Source: Kitasatospora sp. MAA4 (GTDB lineage Bacteria; Actinomycetota; Actinomycetes; Streptomycetales; Streptomycetaceae). From it: a stretch of DNA of 64,000 bases. Under the pieces are notes generated by a model. It was not told the DNA's origin and searched no databases. It was given only the letters and a program-made list of their open reading frames with translations. Positions 51,537-59,804 of the stretch are shown piece after piece. Where the stretch lies: NCBI RefSeq assembly GCF_029893355.1, contig NZ_JARZAI010000018.1, forward strand, positions 1 to 64,000. Reading direction: 5' to 3'. The position numbers and the translations under genes are program-made. Each line of letters starts with the position of its first letter. The stretch's first letter is position 1.

Positions 51537-53315
51537 TCACACCACCGGCCGCGCGGCCGCAGGCGTCGCCTGCAGGCCCAGCGTGGGCAGCTGGACGGCC
51601 GGCGGGCCACTGCCCAGCACCCCGCCGATCAGCCCGCCGCCACCGCTCGGGCTGGGCTTGGGCGCCCGGTTGCCGCTGCCCGAACCGGGCGAGGTGCCCG
51701 CGCTCCCGGACGAGCCCGAGGAGCCCGGAGCCGTCCCGGAGGACGAACCGCCGCCCTGGCTCGCCGAGTTGCCCGTCGCATCGGCGCCCCCCGCGCCGCT
51801 CGTCCCGGCGGACGTGTGCGGCTTGGCGCTCTTGTGCGAGGACGGCGAGGCCGACGCGGAGGGCGACGGCGAGGCCGGCGCGGACGAGGACGGCGCAGCC
51901 GACGGCGCCGCACTGCCCGACGCGTGCGGCGCGCCGGTGGCCGGCCAGAGCGGTGTGCCGAAGTCGGTCGGCGGCTTGGCCGGCAGCGGCTGCGGACGGC
52001 CGCCGGTACGCACCGCGGCGCCCAGCATCGAGCCGAGCAGCATCGTCAGGCCGATCACCACCGCGGCGACCACCGTGCCGCGCCGCAGCACCCGGCGGCG
52101 GACCGCCTTCGGCGCGTCCGTGCCGTACCGCCGCCAGGCCTCCAGGGCGAGCCGCCCGTCCAGCGAAGCGAACGGCGCTCCGGCGATCAGCAGCGGGCTC
52201 CACGCGGCCAGGAAGATCAGGTCGGGGGTGTCGTAGACCGGCACCGCCCGCCAGCTGACCGTGAAGAGCAGCGCGGCGGAGAGCAGCATCGCGGCCGCGG
52301 CCGCCAACCGCTGCCAGAGGCCGAGCAGCGACAGCACGCCCACCACGATCTCGGTGAAGGCGACCCCGAGGCCGGCCCCCACCGGGTGCGCCATGGCGAA
52401 GTCGAGCAGCGGCTGGGCGACCTTCCACGGGTGCAGCGAGGCCAGCCAGCGCATCATCGAGCCGCGCTGGCCGCCGTCGAAGTACACCGGGTCGCAGAGC
52501 TTGGCGAAGCCCTCGTAGACCGTGAGCGAGCCGAGCAGCAGGCGCAGCGGGAGCAGCACCAGGCCGAGGTCCACCCGGCGGCCCGGGTAGCGCGCGTGCC
52601 GACTGGACTCGGCCGCCGGCGCCGGCGCCGCGGCCTGCGGCTGGTCGCCGCCCGGCCTCCACCCGACCGGCTCGGGACGGGCCGGCTTGCGGCCGGCTCC
52701 GCTGAGCGTGCCGGACGAGCCGGAGCTGCCCGAGGCGGCGTTCGGCTGGCGCGGCACCGAGCCGCGTCCGTACCCGTTGCCGGGCCCGGAGTCCCAGCCC
52801 GGCACCGGCTCCAACAGCTGGGTCGAGCCCGGCTCTGCCAGGCCGCCCCCGCCGAGCGAGGCCCCGGCGGGGCTCGGCACGGTGTTCAGCCGTACGGCGT
52901 CCAGCAGCTGGGTGGCCGCCAGGTCGCCGGGCGCGGTCTGGCCGCTCCAGGTGACGGCGGTGACCCTGGCCTTGCGCCGCGGCGCGCCGCCGGCGAGCCC
53001 GCCACCGGAGAGCACGGCGCTCCCCGCGACGGCCCCGGCCGCGGTGTCCGCGGCGCCGACCCGGACGAGCCCGGGTCGGCCCGCGTAGGCCAGTGGTGCG
53101 TACGGCCGCCCGAAGGCGTCCGCGTAGGGCGCCGTCGAGAGCGGCGGTGCCTGGATCATCGGGGTCGCCGGCACGGGCATTCTGACCCGGAAGCTGACCT
53201 GGGTGCTGCTCAGCCGGGCCGGGTCGCTCGGCACCTTGACGGTGCTGAGGCCGGGCTCTGGGTCTATCCCTGCCGCTCCGCCCTGCTTTGGGCGCCAAGG
53301 TGTTCTGGTGTCCAC
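51537..53315 (-). CDS. DoxX-family membrane protein with low-complexity ends
   Basis: A 592-residue protein. A long Pro/Gly/Ser-rich cytoplasmic N-terminus (about 1-230) precedes a DoxX-like membrane domain of four helices (about 235-375; LGLVLLPLRLLLGSLTVYEGFAKL at its start). A further helix (about 405-425) and a Ser/Pro/Ala tail follow. DoxX proteins are quinone-linked membrane proteins of poorly defined role. The GTG at 53315 has a G-rich stretch immediately upstream but poor spacing, so the start may be further in. Confidence 0.72.
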   Translation of the reverse strand: MDTRTPWRPKQGGAAGIDPEPGLSTVKVPSDPARLSSTQVSFRVRMPVPATPMIQAPPLSTAPYADAFGRPYAPLAYAGRPGLVRVGAADTAAGAVAGSAVLSGGGLAGGAPRRKARVTAVTWSGQTAPGDLAATQLLDAVRLNTVPSPAGASLGGGGLAEPGSTQLLEPVPGWDSGPGNGYGRGSVPRQPNAASGSSGSSGTLSGAGRKPARPEPVGWRPGGDQPQAAAPAPAAESSRHARYPGRRVDLGLVLLPLRLLLGSLTVYEGFAKLCDPVYFDGGQRGSMMRWLASLHPWKVAQPLLDFAMAHPVGAGLGVAFTEIVVGVLSLLGLWQRLAAAAAMLLSAALLFTVSWRAVPVYDTPDLIFLAAWSPLLIAGAPFASLDGRLALEAWRRYGTDAPKAVRRRVLRRGTVVAAVVIGLTMLLGSMLGAAVRTGGRPQPLPAKPPTDFGTPLWPATGAPHASGSAAPSAAPSSSAPASPSPSASASPSSHKSAKPHTSAGTSGAGGADATGNSASQGGGSSSGTAPGSSGSSGSAGTSPGSGSGNRAPKPSPSGGGGLIGGVLGSGPPAVQLPTLGLQATPAAARPVV

Positions 53316-53321
53316 ACCCCT

Positions 53322-53344
53322 CTAACCGGGTGACACCCGGTTAG
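53322..53344. promoter_or_regulatory. 23-bp perfect palindrome upstream of the DoxX gene
   Basis: CTAACCGGGTG and CACCCGGTTAG (53322-53332 and 53334-53344) surround a single central base. It lies 7 bp upstream of the annotated DoxX start. The odd-centred compact dyad suits a dimeric repressor such as a TetR or GntR protein better than a terminator. Confidence 0.5.
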
Positions 53345-53459
53345 GACACTCTCCCGGGTGCAAGTGCCGGGCGTGGCTGACGGTTCCGCAAGCTCTCGTA
53401 CGAGATCATGACTCTTTGCGTCACTTACGGGCGGAACCAGTCAGCCCTTGGGCCAATAA

Positions 53460-54452
53460 TCAGCTCTTGGCCCGCAGCCGCGCCGCTTCGTACATGACGA
53501 TGCCGGCGGCGACGCCCGCGTTCAGCGACTCGGTCTGGCCCGGCATCGGAATCCGCACCCGGATGTCGCAGGTCTCCGCGACGAGCCGGGACAGGCCCTT
53601 ACCCTCGGAGCCGGCCACGATGACCACCGGGCCGGTCAGCGCCTCCAGGTCGCCGATCTCGGTCTCGCCGTCGGCGGCCAGGCCGACCACCAGCAGACCG
53701 GCCTTCTGGTACGCCTCCAGGGCGCGGGTGAGGTTGGTGGCGCGGGCCACCTGCAGCCGGGCGGCCGCGCCGGAGGAGGTCTTCCAGGCACCGGCCGTCA
53801 TGCCGGCCGCGCGGCGCTCGGGGATGACCACGCCGTGCGCGCCGAAGGCGGCGGCGGAACGGACCACGGCGCCCAGGTTGCGGGAGTCCGTGACCCCGTC
53901 CAGCGCCATGATCAGCGCGTCCTCGCCGAGGTCGGCGGCCGTGCCCAGCAGGTCCTCGGGGTGCGCGTACTCGTACGGCGGGACCTGGAGGACCAGGCCC
54001 TGGTGGTTGAGGTTGCCGGTCATCTGGTCCAGCTGCGGGCGCGGGGCCTCCATCAGCGGGATGCCGCGGTCGTTGGCGGCCTGGAAGGCGTCGCGCACCC
54101 GGTCGTCGGTGTCGATGAACTGCAGCACGTAGAGCGCGGTCGCCGGCACGCCGCCCTGCAGCGCCTCGACCACCGAGTTGCGGCCGACCACCAGCTCGGC
54201 CGCGCCCGCGCCGCCGCGGCCGCCCCGGCCGCCGCCGCCGGCCCGGCGCATGCCGGCCCGCGCCTTGGCGTCCCGCTCGCGCTTGAGCGCCGCGTTGGCG
54301 GCGCGCTGCTTCGGGTGGCCCTTGCGCGCCTCACCGGGAGGGGTCGGGCCCTTGCCCTGGACCGCCTTCCGGCTGTGGCCGCCGGTGCCGACAGTCGCGC
54401 CCTTCTTCGATCCGGGGTTGCGTCGGTTCCTGCGTGCGCTGTTGCCGGCCAT
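53460..54452 (-). CDS. rlmB: 23S rRNA (guanosine-2'-O-)-methyltransferase RlmB
   Basis: A 330-residue SPOUT methyltransferase. A basic N-terminal extension (about 1-80) precedes a substrate-binding domain and the knotted catalytic domain with its three motifs: NLGAVVRSAAAFGAHGVVIP, VIVAGSEGKGLSRLV and IPMPGQTESLNAGVAAG. It methylates G2251 of 23S rRNA in the peptidyl-transferase loop. It lies downstream of cysS in the same direction, the usual actinobacterial order. GGAAG precedes the ATG. Confidence 0.93.
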   Translation of the reverse strand: MAGNSARRNRRNPGSKKGATVGTGGHSRKAVQGKGPTPPGEARKGHPKQRAANAALKRERDAKARAGMRRAGGGGRGGRGGAGAAELVVGRNSVVEALQGGVPATALYVLQFIDTDDRVRDAFQAANDRGIPLMEAPRPQLDQMTGNLNHQGLVLQVPPYEYAHPEDLLGTAADLGEDALIMALDGVTDSRNLGAVVRSAAAFGAHGVVIPERRAAGMTAGAWKTSSGAAARLQVARATNLTRALEAYQKAGLLVVGLAADGETEIGDLEALTGPVVIVAGSEGKGLSRLVAETCDIRVRIPMPGQTESLNAGVAAGIVMYEAARLRAKS

Positions 54453-54522
54453 GGCTGTTCTTCCTGTCTGTCCGTCACGCCCGACCGCGACACGGTCGTC
54501 GGCATGCTCTGCCTCATGCGGA

Positions 54523-54560
54523 TGGGCCGTACCAGCCGACTGATCAGCCGGTACGGCCCA
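54523..54560. terminator. Hairpin between cysS and rlmB
   Basis: A perfect 11-bp inverted repeat (54523-54533 with 54550-54560) with a 16-nt loop lies downstream of the cysS stop. It may terminate or attenuate read-through to rlmB. Confidence 0.6.
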
Positions 54561-54582
54561 CCCTCACCCCTCCACCGAGGGA

Positions 54583-55977
54583 TTACTGGTTGTTGATCGT
54601 CCAGCGTGCGCCGGACGGGGTGTCCTCGATCGCCAGCCCGGCCAGGCCGAGCTGGTCGCGGATGGCGTCCGCGGTGGCGAAATCCTTGCGGGCCCTGGCC
54701 GCCTGCCGCTGGTCCAGCACGAGGCGAACCAGCGAGTCGATGACCCCGTGGAGGTCCTCGCCGCGGTCCTCGCCGGACCACTGCGGGTCGAGCGGGTCGA
54801 GACCCAGTACTCCGAGCATCGCACGGACCTCGGCCAGACGCGCTACCGCGTTCTCCTTGTCGTCCGCCGTGAGCGCGCTGTTGCCCTGCCGGACGGCGGT
54901 GTGCACGATGGCCAGCGCCTGCGGAACGCCGAAGTCGTCGTCCATCGCCTCGGCGAAGGCCAGCGGCACCTCGGGCGCCGCCTCGACCGCGCCGCAGCGC
55001 TCCACGACCCGCTGGATGAAGCCCTCGATCCGGCCGAAGCCGGCCTCGGCCTCGCGGACCGACTCCTCGCTGTACTCGATCATCGAGCGGTAGTGCGGAG
55101 CGGCCAGGTAGTAGCGGAGCACGATCGGCCGCCAGCGCTGCACCATCTCGGAGATCAGCACCGAGTTGCCGAGCGACTTGCTCATCTTCTCGCCGCTCAG
55201 CGTGACCCAGGCGTTGTGCACCCAGAAGTTGGCGAAGTCGTCGCCGAACGCCTTGGACTGGGCGATCTCGTTCTCGTGGTGCGGGAAGATCAGGTCCAGC
55301 CCGCCGCCGTGGATGTCGAAGCCCTTGCCCAGGTACTTGTGCGCCATCGCGGAGCACTCCAGGTGCCAGCCGGGACGGCCGCTGCCCCACGGGGTGTGCC
55401 AGCTCGGCTCGCCCGGCTTGGCCGCCTTCCACATCGCGAAGTCGCGCGGGTCCCGCTTGCCGGTCTCGCCCTCGCCCTCGGGCTGGAGCAGGTTCTCCAG
55501 CTTCTGGTTGGAGAGCTCCAGGTAGTCCGGGTAGGACTTGACGTCGAAGTAGACGTTGCCGTCGGCCGCGTACGCGTGGCCCCGGGCGATCAGTCCCTGC
55601 ATCATCTCGATCATCTCGGGGACGTGACCGGTGGCACGCGGCTCCACGGTCGGCGGCTTGCAGCCGAGCGCCGTGTAACCGTCGTTGAAGGCGCGCTCGT
55701 TGGCGTACGCGATCTGCCACCACGGGGTGCCGAGCTCGCGCTCCTTCTGGATGACCTTGTCGTCGATGTCGGTGACGTTCCGCACGAACGTCACGTCGTA
55801 TCCGCGATAGGTCAGCCAGCGGCGCATCACGTCGAAGTTGAGGTTGGACCGGATGTGTCCGATGTGCGGGGCCGCCTGGACGGTCGCGCCACACAGGTAC
55901 ATGGAGACACAACCCGGTACAAGCGGGACGAAGTCGCGTACCTGGCGGGTGTTGGTGTCGTACAGGCGAAGGCTCAC
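54583..55977 (-). CDS. cysS: Cysteinyl-tRNA synthetase
   Basis: A 464-residue class I synthetase. HIGH is at 38-41 (PHIGHIRSN), Cys29 in LCGATVQ is the first zinc ligand, KMSKSLGN is the second signature, and a helical anticodon domain ends the protein. The start codon is GTG. TACGCT (55985-55990) ends 7 nt before it and no Shine-Dalgarno is present, so translation is probably leaderless. It charges tRNA-Cys. Confidence 0.95.
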   Translation of the reverse strand: MSLRLYDTNTRQVRDFVPLVPGCVSMYLCGATVQAAPHIGHIRSNLNFDVMRRWLTYRGYDVTFVRNVTDIDDKVIQKERELGTPWWQIAYANERAFNDGYTALGCKPPTVEPRATGHVPEMIEMMQGLIARGHAYAADGNVYFDVKSYPDYLELSNQKLENLLQPEGEGETGKRDPRDFAMWKAAKPGEPSWHTPWGSGRPGWHLECSAMAHKYLGKGFDIHGGGLDLIFPHHENEIAQSKAFGDDFANFWVHNAWVTLSGEKMSKSLGNSVLISEMVQRWRPIVLRYYLAAPHYRSMIEYSEESVREAEAGFGRIEGFIQRVVERCGAVEAAPEVPLAFAEAMDDDFGVPQALAIVHTAVRQGNSALTADDKENAVARLAEVRAMLGVLGLDPLDPQWSGEDRGEDLHGVIDSLVRLVLDQRQAARARKDFATADAIRDQLGLAGLAIEDTPSGARWTINNQ

Positions 55978-56148
55978 AGCGTCAAGCGTAGTGGGAAGCA
56001 GGCAGTGCCCCGCGACGTTTGAGTCGCGGGGCTGTCACGAATTTGCGGCTGCGCCCGGGTTGCTTCGCCGATGCTGCGCCCGTGTGACGGGAGAAAGAGT
56101 CGGGATTGCCCTCCGTGGCGAACCGGACGCTCTCGCTCCGCCTGCTGG

Positions 56149-56541
56149 TCAGATGCTGCCCGCCACCTTGGACGGCGTGATCCGGACGACCACCCGGACG
56201 GCCTCCGGCCCGTCGAAGCCGTAGTCCTTCCCCATGTACTTGTTCGACAGCTCGTCGATCAACTCCCGGCCGCCCTCGGTGCTGAGCGTCGCCTCACCGC
56301 GGACCTCCAGGTAGGTGTACGGGTCCTCGGGCGGGTTCACCACCACCGAGACCCGCGGGTCCCGCAGCAGGTTGAGGTGCTTGCGGCGGCCCTGGACGGT
56401 GGAGAAGAGGATGTCGTCGCCGTCGCGCTTCACCCAGACCACCGAGGCCTGCGGACCACCGTCGGGCTGGATCGTGGCGACGACGGCGAAGCTCCTGCCG
56501 TCGAGAAGTGCTCGGGCCTGGTCGGAGAGTTGCGCGGCCAT
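56149..56541 (-). CDS. PPOX-class / F420-type flavin-fold oxidoreductase
   Basis: A 130-residue split-barrel protein. FAVVATIQPDGGPQASVVWV is the typical start, then RKHLNLLRDPRVSVVV and YLEVRGEATL. This size and pattern match the TIGR03618 group of F420- or FMN-binding reductases of actinobacteria. Substrate unknown. It is a single gene between cysS and ispF. Confidence 0.82.
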   Translation of the reverse strand: MAAQLSDQARALLDGRSFAVVATIQPDGGPQASVVWVKRDGDDILFSTVQGRRKHLNLLRDPRVSVVVNPPEDPYTYLEVRGEATLSTEGGRELIDELSNKYMGKDYGFDGPEAVRVVVRITPSKVAGSI

Positions 56542-56630
56542 GACGGTCCTCGTTTCGGAGCGTGATCGACGACGGTCCACGCTACCGACTCCGCCCGGAC
56601 CCGCCCACCTGAACACCCGTCAATCCGCGA

Positions 56631-57134
56631 CTATTCCAAGGCGGTGTCGCGCTGGTAGACCAACGCGGTGGCGAGCGCGGCCAGGCCCTCGGCCCGGCCG
56701 GTCAGGCCCAGGCCGTCGGAGGTGGTGCCGGAGACCGACACCGGCGCGCCGACCGCCGCCGAGAGCACGGCCTGCGCCTCCTCGCGGCGCTTGCCGATCT
56801 TCGGCCGCACGCCGACCACCTGGACCGAGACGTTGCCGATCTCGAAACCCGCCGCCCGGACGATCCGGGCCGCCTCGCCGAGCAGCCGCACCCCGGAGGC
56901 GCCGGCCCACTCGGGGCGGTCGGTGCCGAAGTGCGTGCCGAGGTCGCCGACCCCGGCCGCGGAGAAGAGCGCGTCGCAGGCGGCGTGCGCGACCACGTCG
57001 GCGTCCGAGTGGCCGGCCAGGCCGTACTCGGCGCCCTCCCACTCCAGGCCCGCCACCCAGAGCGGGCGGCCGGCCTCGAAGGCGTGGATGTCGGTGCCGA
57101 TCCCGATCCTCGGGATCACGGGGCTAGAAGCCAT
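56631..57134 (-). CDS. ispF: 2-C-methyl-D-erythritol 2,4-cyclodiphosphate synthase
   Basis: A 167-residue IspF. The metal ligands sit in GTDIHAF and [30 protein letters not shown] and [21 protein letters not shown] complete the active site at the subunit interface. Fifth enzyme of the MEP isoprenoid pathway. Its ATG lies inside ispD (11-bp overlap), so the two are coupled. Confidence 0.95.
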   Translation of the reverse strand: MASSPVIPRIGIGTDIHAFEAGRPLWVAGLEWEGAEYGLAGHSDADVVAHAACDALFSAAGVGDLGTHFGTDRPEWAGASGVRLLGEAARIVRAAGFEIGNVSVQVVGVRPKIGKRREEAQAVLSAAVGAPVSVSGTTSDGLGLTGRAEGLAALATALVYQRDTALE

Positions 57135-57885
57135 CGGAGGCCCTCCTGCGGGCGAGTACGGCCTCGGCGAGGACGAGGTCCAGCGGACGGGTCACCTTGA
57201 AGGCCTCCTCGTGGCCCGGCACCACGACCACCCGGCCGCCGTACCGCTCGACCAGGCCGGCGTCGTCGGTGACCGCCGGCAGCGCGCCCGCGTCCGCCGC
57301 GCTCTCGTCCGCCAGCGCCTTGGCGTGCACGGCGTCCAGCAGCTCGCGGCGGAAGCCCTGCGGGGTCTGCACCGCGCGCAGCGTCGAACGGTCGGGCGTG
57401 TCGAGGACGGGCTCGGGCGCGCCGCCCGGGCGCGGCTCGACCCGCTTGACGGTGTCGGCCAGCGGCACCGCCGGGACCACCGCCTCGGCGCCGTCCCGCA
57501 CCGCGGCGACCACCGCGTCCACCACCTCGACCGGCACCAGCGGGCGGGCCGCGTCGTGCACCAGCACGATCGCGATCTCCGCCGGGACAGCAGCCAGGCC
57601 GAGGCGGACCGACTCCTGCCGGGTCGCGCCGCCGGCCACCACCCGGACGTCCTGGCCGTCCAGCCCGTGGCCGTCCAGCAGACCGAGCACCTCGGCCACC
57701 CCGTCCGGCGGGGCCACCACGACGACCGGGCCGATCGCCCGGCTGCGGGCCAGCGCCTGCACGGCGTGCACCAGCAGCGGCGCGCCGCCCAGTTCGCGCA
57801 GGGCCTTGGGGGCCCCGGGACCGAGCCGCTCGCCCCGCCCTGCGGCGGGGACCACGGCTGCTGCGACTGCTCCTGTGCTGTTCAG
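57124..57885 (-). CDS. ispD: 2-C-methyl-D-erythritol 4-phosphate cytidylyltransferase
   Basis: A MEP-pathway cytidylyltransferase with the N-terminal CTP-binding motif [19 protein letters not shown], a central VLVHDAARP and a [11 protein letters not shown] region. The ordinary start candidate (GTG 57855) cuts into the first beta strand and has no ribosome site. A CTG at 57885 is in frame, adds [10 protein letters not shown] and has AAGGAG exactly 6 nt upstream; a TGA sits immediately upstream of that CTG. I therefore annotate a CTG start, giving 253 residues. Overlaps ispF. Confidence 0.9.
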   Translation of the reverse strand: MNSTGAVAAAVVPAAGRGERLGPGAPKALRELGGAPLLVHAVQALARSRAIGPVVVVAPPDGVAEVLGLLDGHGLDGQDVRVVAGGATRQESVRLGLAAVPAEIAIVLVHDAARPLVPVEVVDAVVAAVRDGAEAVVPAVPLADTVKRVEPRPGGAPEPVLDTPDRSTLRAVQTPQGFRRELLDAVHAKALADESAADAGALPAVTDDAGLVERYGGRVVVVPGHEEAFKVTRPLDLVLAEAVLARRRASDGF

Positions 57886-58135
57886 GTTTCACTCCTTCGG
57901 CGAAGTGGGTATGGCCCTGGCGTACCCGTCGGGCAGTGCACCGGACCCCTTCCACTCCGGCACCGTTTCTCGGGTACCGGCGTGCGGCCGCGCGCGCAGA
58001 GCGCTCTGCGCGTACGGCGAGCATACGACTGCGTCCGGGCATGCCACAGCGCCCGGAGGGCCACCGCATCACCCGGACCATCACTGGTCACGGGCGATAC
58101 CGCAGCGCCGGGCGCTGTACACGGCTATCGCCGCA

Positions 58136-58618
58136 CTACGAGGCGAGGACCTCGTCGAGCAGCGTCTCCGCCTTGTCCTCGTTGGTGTTCTCCGCCAGCG
58201 CGAGTTCGCTGACGAGAATCTGCCGAGCCTTGGCGAGCATCCGCTTCTCGCCTGCCGACAGACCGCGCTCGCGCTCACGACGCCACAGGTCGCGGACGAC
58301 CTCGGCGACCTTGATGACGTCTCCCGACGCGAGCTTTTCCAGGTTCGCCTTGTAGCGGCGAGACCAGTTGGTGGGCTCCTCGGTGTACGGTGCACGCAGC
58401 ACCTCGAAGACCCGGTCCAGACCCTCCTGGCCGACCACGTCGCGCACGCCGACGAACTCCGCGTTCTCCGCGGGCACGCGCAGCGTGAGGTCACCCTGCT
58501 GAACCTTCAGCACCAGGTAGGTCTTGTCCACACCCTTGATCTGGCGAATTTCGATGGCCTCGATCAGTGCAGCCCCGTGATGGGGGTAGACCACCGTGTC
58601 GCCAACCTTGAACGTCAT
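58136..58618 (-). CDS. carD: CarD/CdnL-family RNA polymerase-binding regulator
   Basis: A 160-residue CarD. The N-terminal RNA polymerase interaction domain ([20 protein letters not shown] to about residue 60) is followed by the helical DNA-binding domain ([17 protein letters not shown], then [20 protein letters not shown]). It stabilises open complexes at vegetative and rRNA promoters. GGAAGGGG precedes the ATG. It diverges from the lipoprotein gene across a 463-bp gap. Confidence 0.95.
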   Translation of the reverse strand: MTFKVGDTVVYPHHGAALIEAIEIRQIKGVDKTYLVLKVQQGDLTLRVPAENAEFVGVRDVVGQEGLDRVFEVLRAPYTEEPTNWSRRYKANLEKLASGDVIKVAEVVRDLWRRERERGLSAGEKRMLAKARQILVSELALAENTNEDKAETLLDEVLAS

Positions 58619-59081
58619 GTGACAGGACCCCTTCCGTGGCTTTCCAGAATAACACGCTTTTCCGTCCACCCGAAGGGCGTTTTCGCAGGTCAGGGCGGGT
58701 CTCGGGGCTTGACAAGGACCCCTGCGACGTGCTGCGGCCACCCCTTGGAGCGGGCTTCCCGCAGGTCGGAGGCCCTTCTCGGTTCCACCGAAACATGTGG
58801 CGGCGGGTCGCAAACCATGATTCGATCTTGCCCGCGGAGCCGAATATCCGACGTTTCCCGATCGTGATCTGATCTTGATCGAGTTCCCGGCCGCCGCGCC
58901 CGGAGCGCTCCCCCCGGTTACGGCAGCTGCGCACCGTCCAGGGCCCGGGTCTGCGGCCCCGCACGGCCCCCCGGACGAGCGCTCCCCACGCGACACGGGG
59001 CCACCCCGTGAGAACCGGATAAGTGCGGTCGGTAATCTGAGCGCTGACCACCCGACTCGTGACCAAGGAGATGCCGCCGCC
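58619..59081. other. 463-bp divergent intergenic region
   Basis: This lies between carD and the lipoprotein gene, with no convincing coding frame. It holds a short hairpin, CACGGGG/CCCCGTG (58994-59000 with 59004-59010), about 70 bp before the lipoprotein start, and a relatively AT-rich stretch around 58800-58880 that probably contains promoters. Confidence 0.6.
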
Positions 59082-59765
59082 GTGAGCCGCAGCCTTCGAC
59101 GCGGCGGCAGTGCCGCCCTCGTTCTCGCCCTTGCCGCCATCTCGCTGTCGGCCTGTGCCGACGGCCCGTCACCGGACACCGCCAAGGTCAAGCCGGACAC
59201 CCCGGCCACCTCCATCGGCAACGACCTCAAGCTCAACAACATCGTCGTCGTCACCGGCGCGATGCAGGCCAGCGGCCAGCCCGGCCCGGCCAACGTCACC
59301 GTGAACATCAGCAACACCGGCTCCGCCCCGGAGACCCTGCAGTCGCTCACCGTGGCCAACGGCACCGCGACCTTCGCGGACGCCAAGGGCGCGACGATCC
59401 CCGGCATCGTCATCCCGGCCGGCGGCGCCGTGCTGGTCGGCGGCGACGGGCAGCCCACCGCCCAGCTGTCGTCCGTCACGCTGAACGTCGGCGGCTTCGC
59501 GCCGGCCGACTTCGCGTTCGACAAGGCCGGCAAGGTCGACGTCCAGGCGCAGGTCAACTCCGCCGCCGGCGCCTACGCCTCGTTCGGTCCGGCCTCGCCG
59601 TCGGCCAGTGCCTCGGCGTCGGCCGGCGCTTCGGCAGCGGCCTCGGGCAGCCCGAGCACGGGCGCGGCCTCGCCGTCGGGCTCCGCCTCGGCCTCGGCCG
59701 GCGCCTCCGCGTCGGCGTCGGCGACGACGGCGGCCTCGCCGGGCGCTTCGGCCAGCACGCACTGA
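59082..59765 (+). CDS. Secreted lipoprotein with Ala/Ser-rich tail
   Basis: A 227-residue lipoprotein. The signal peptide ends in the lipobox LSAC (Cys about residue 26). A beta-sandwich-like domain follows (about 45-160; [21 protein letters not shown]), similar to small actinobacterial lipoproteins encoded beside carD. The last 65 or so residues are almost only Ala, Ser, Gly and Pro, likely a cell-wall spacer. The GTG has AAGGAG upstream at slightly long spacing. Its terminator has been split by the IS element. Confidence 0.8.
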   Translation: MSRSLRRGGSAALVLALAAISLSACADGPSPDTAKVKPDTPATSIGNDLKLNNIVVVTGAMQASGQPGPANVTVNISNTGSAPETLQSLTVANGTATFADAKGATIPGIVIPAGGAVLVGGDGQPTAQLSSVTLNVGGFAPADFAFDKAGKVDVQAQVNSAAGAYASFGPASPSASASASAGASAAASGSPSTGAASPSGSASASAGASASASATTAASPGASASTH

Positions 59766-59777
59766 CCTGCGAACGCC

Positions 59778-59804
59778 CGAGGGCCCCGCTCCTCCCTGAG
59801 GGAG
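59778..59804 (+). terminator. Left half of an IS-disrupted terminator
   Basis: The 19-nt arm 59778-59796 and loop TGA are present, but the complementary arm is cut after GGGAG. The remainder is at 61289-61302 beyond the IS element. Joining 59778-59804 to 61289-61302 restores a perfect 19-bp hairpin. Confidence 0.85.
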
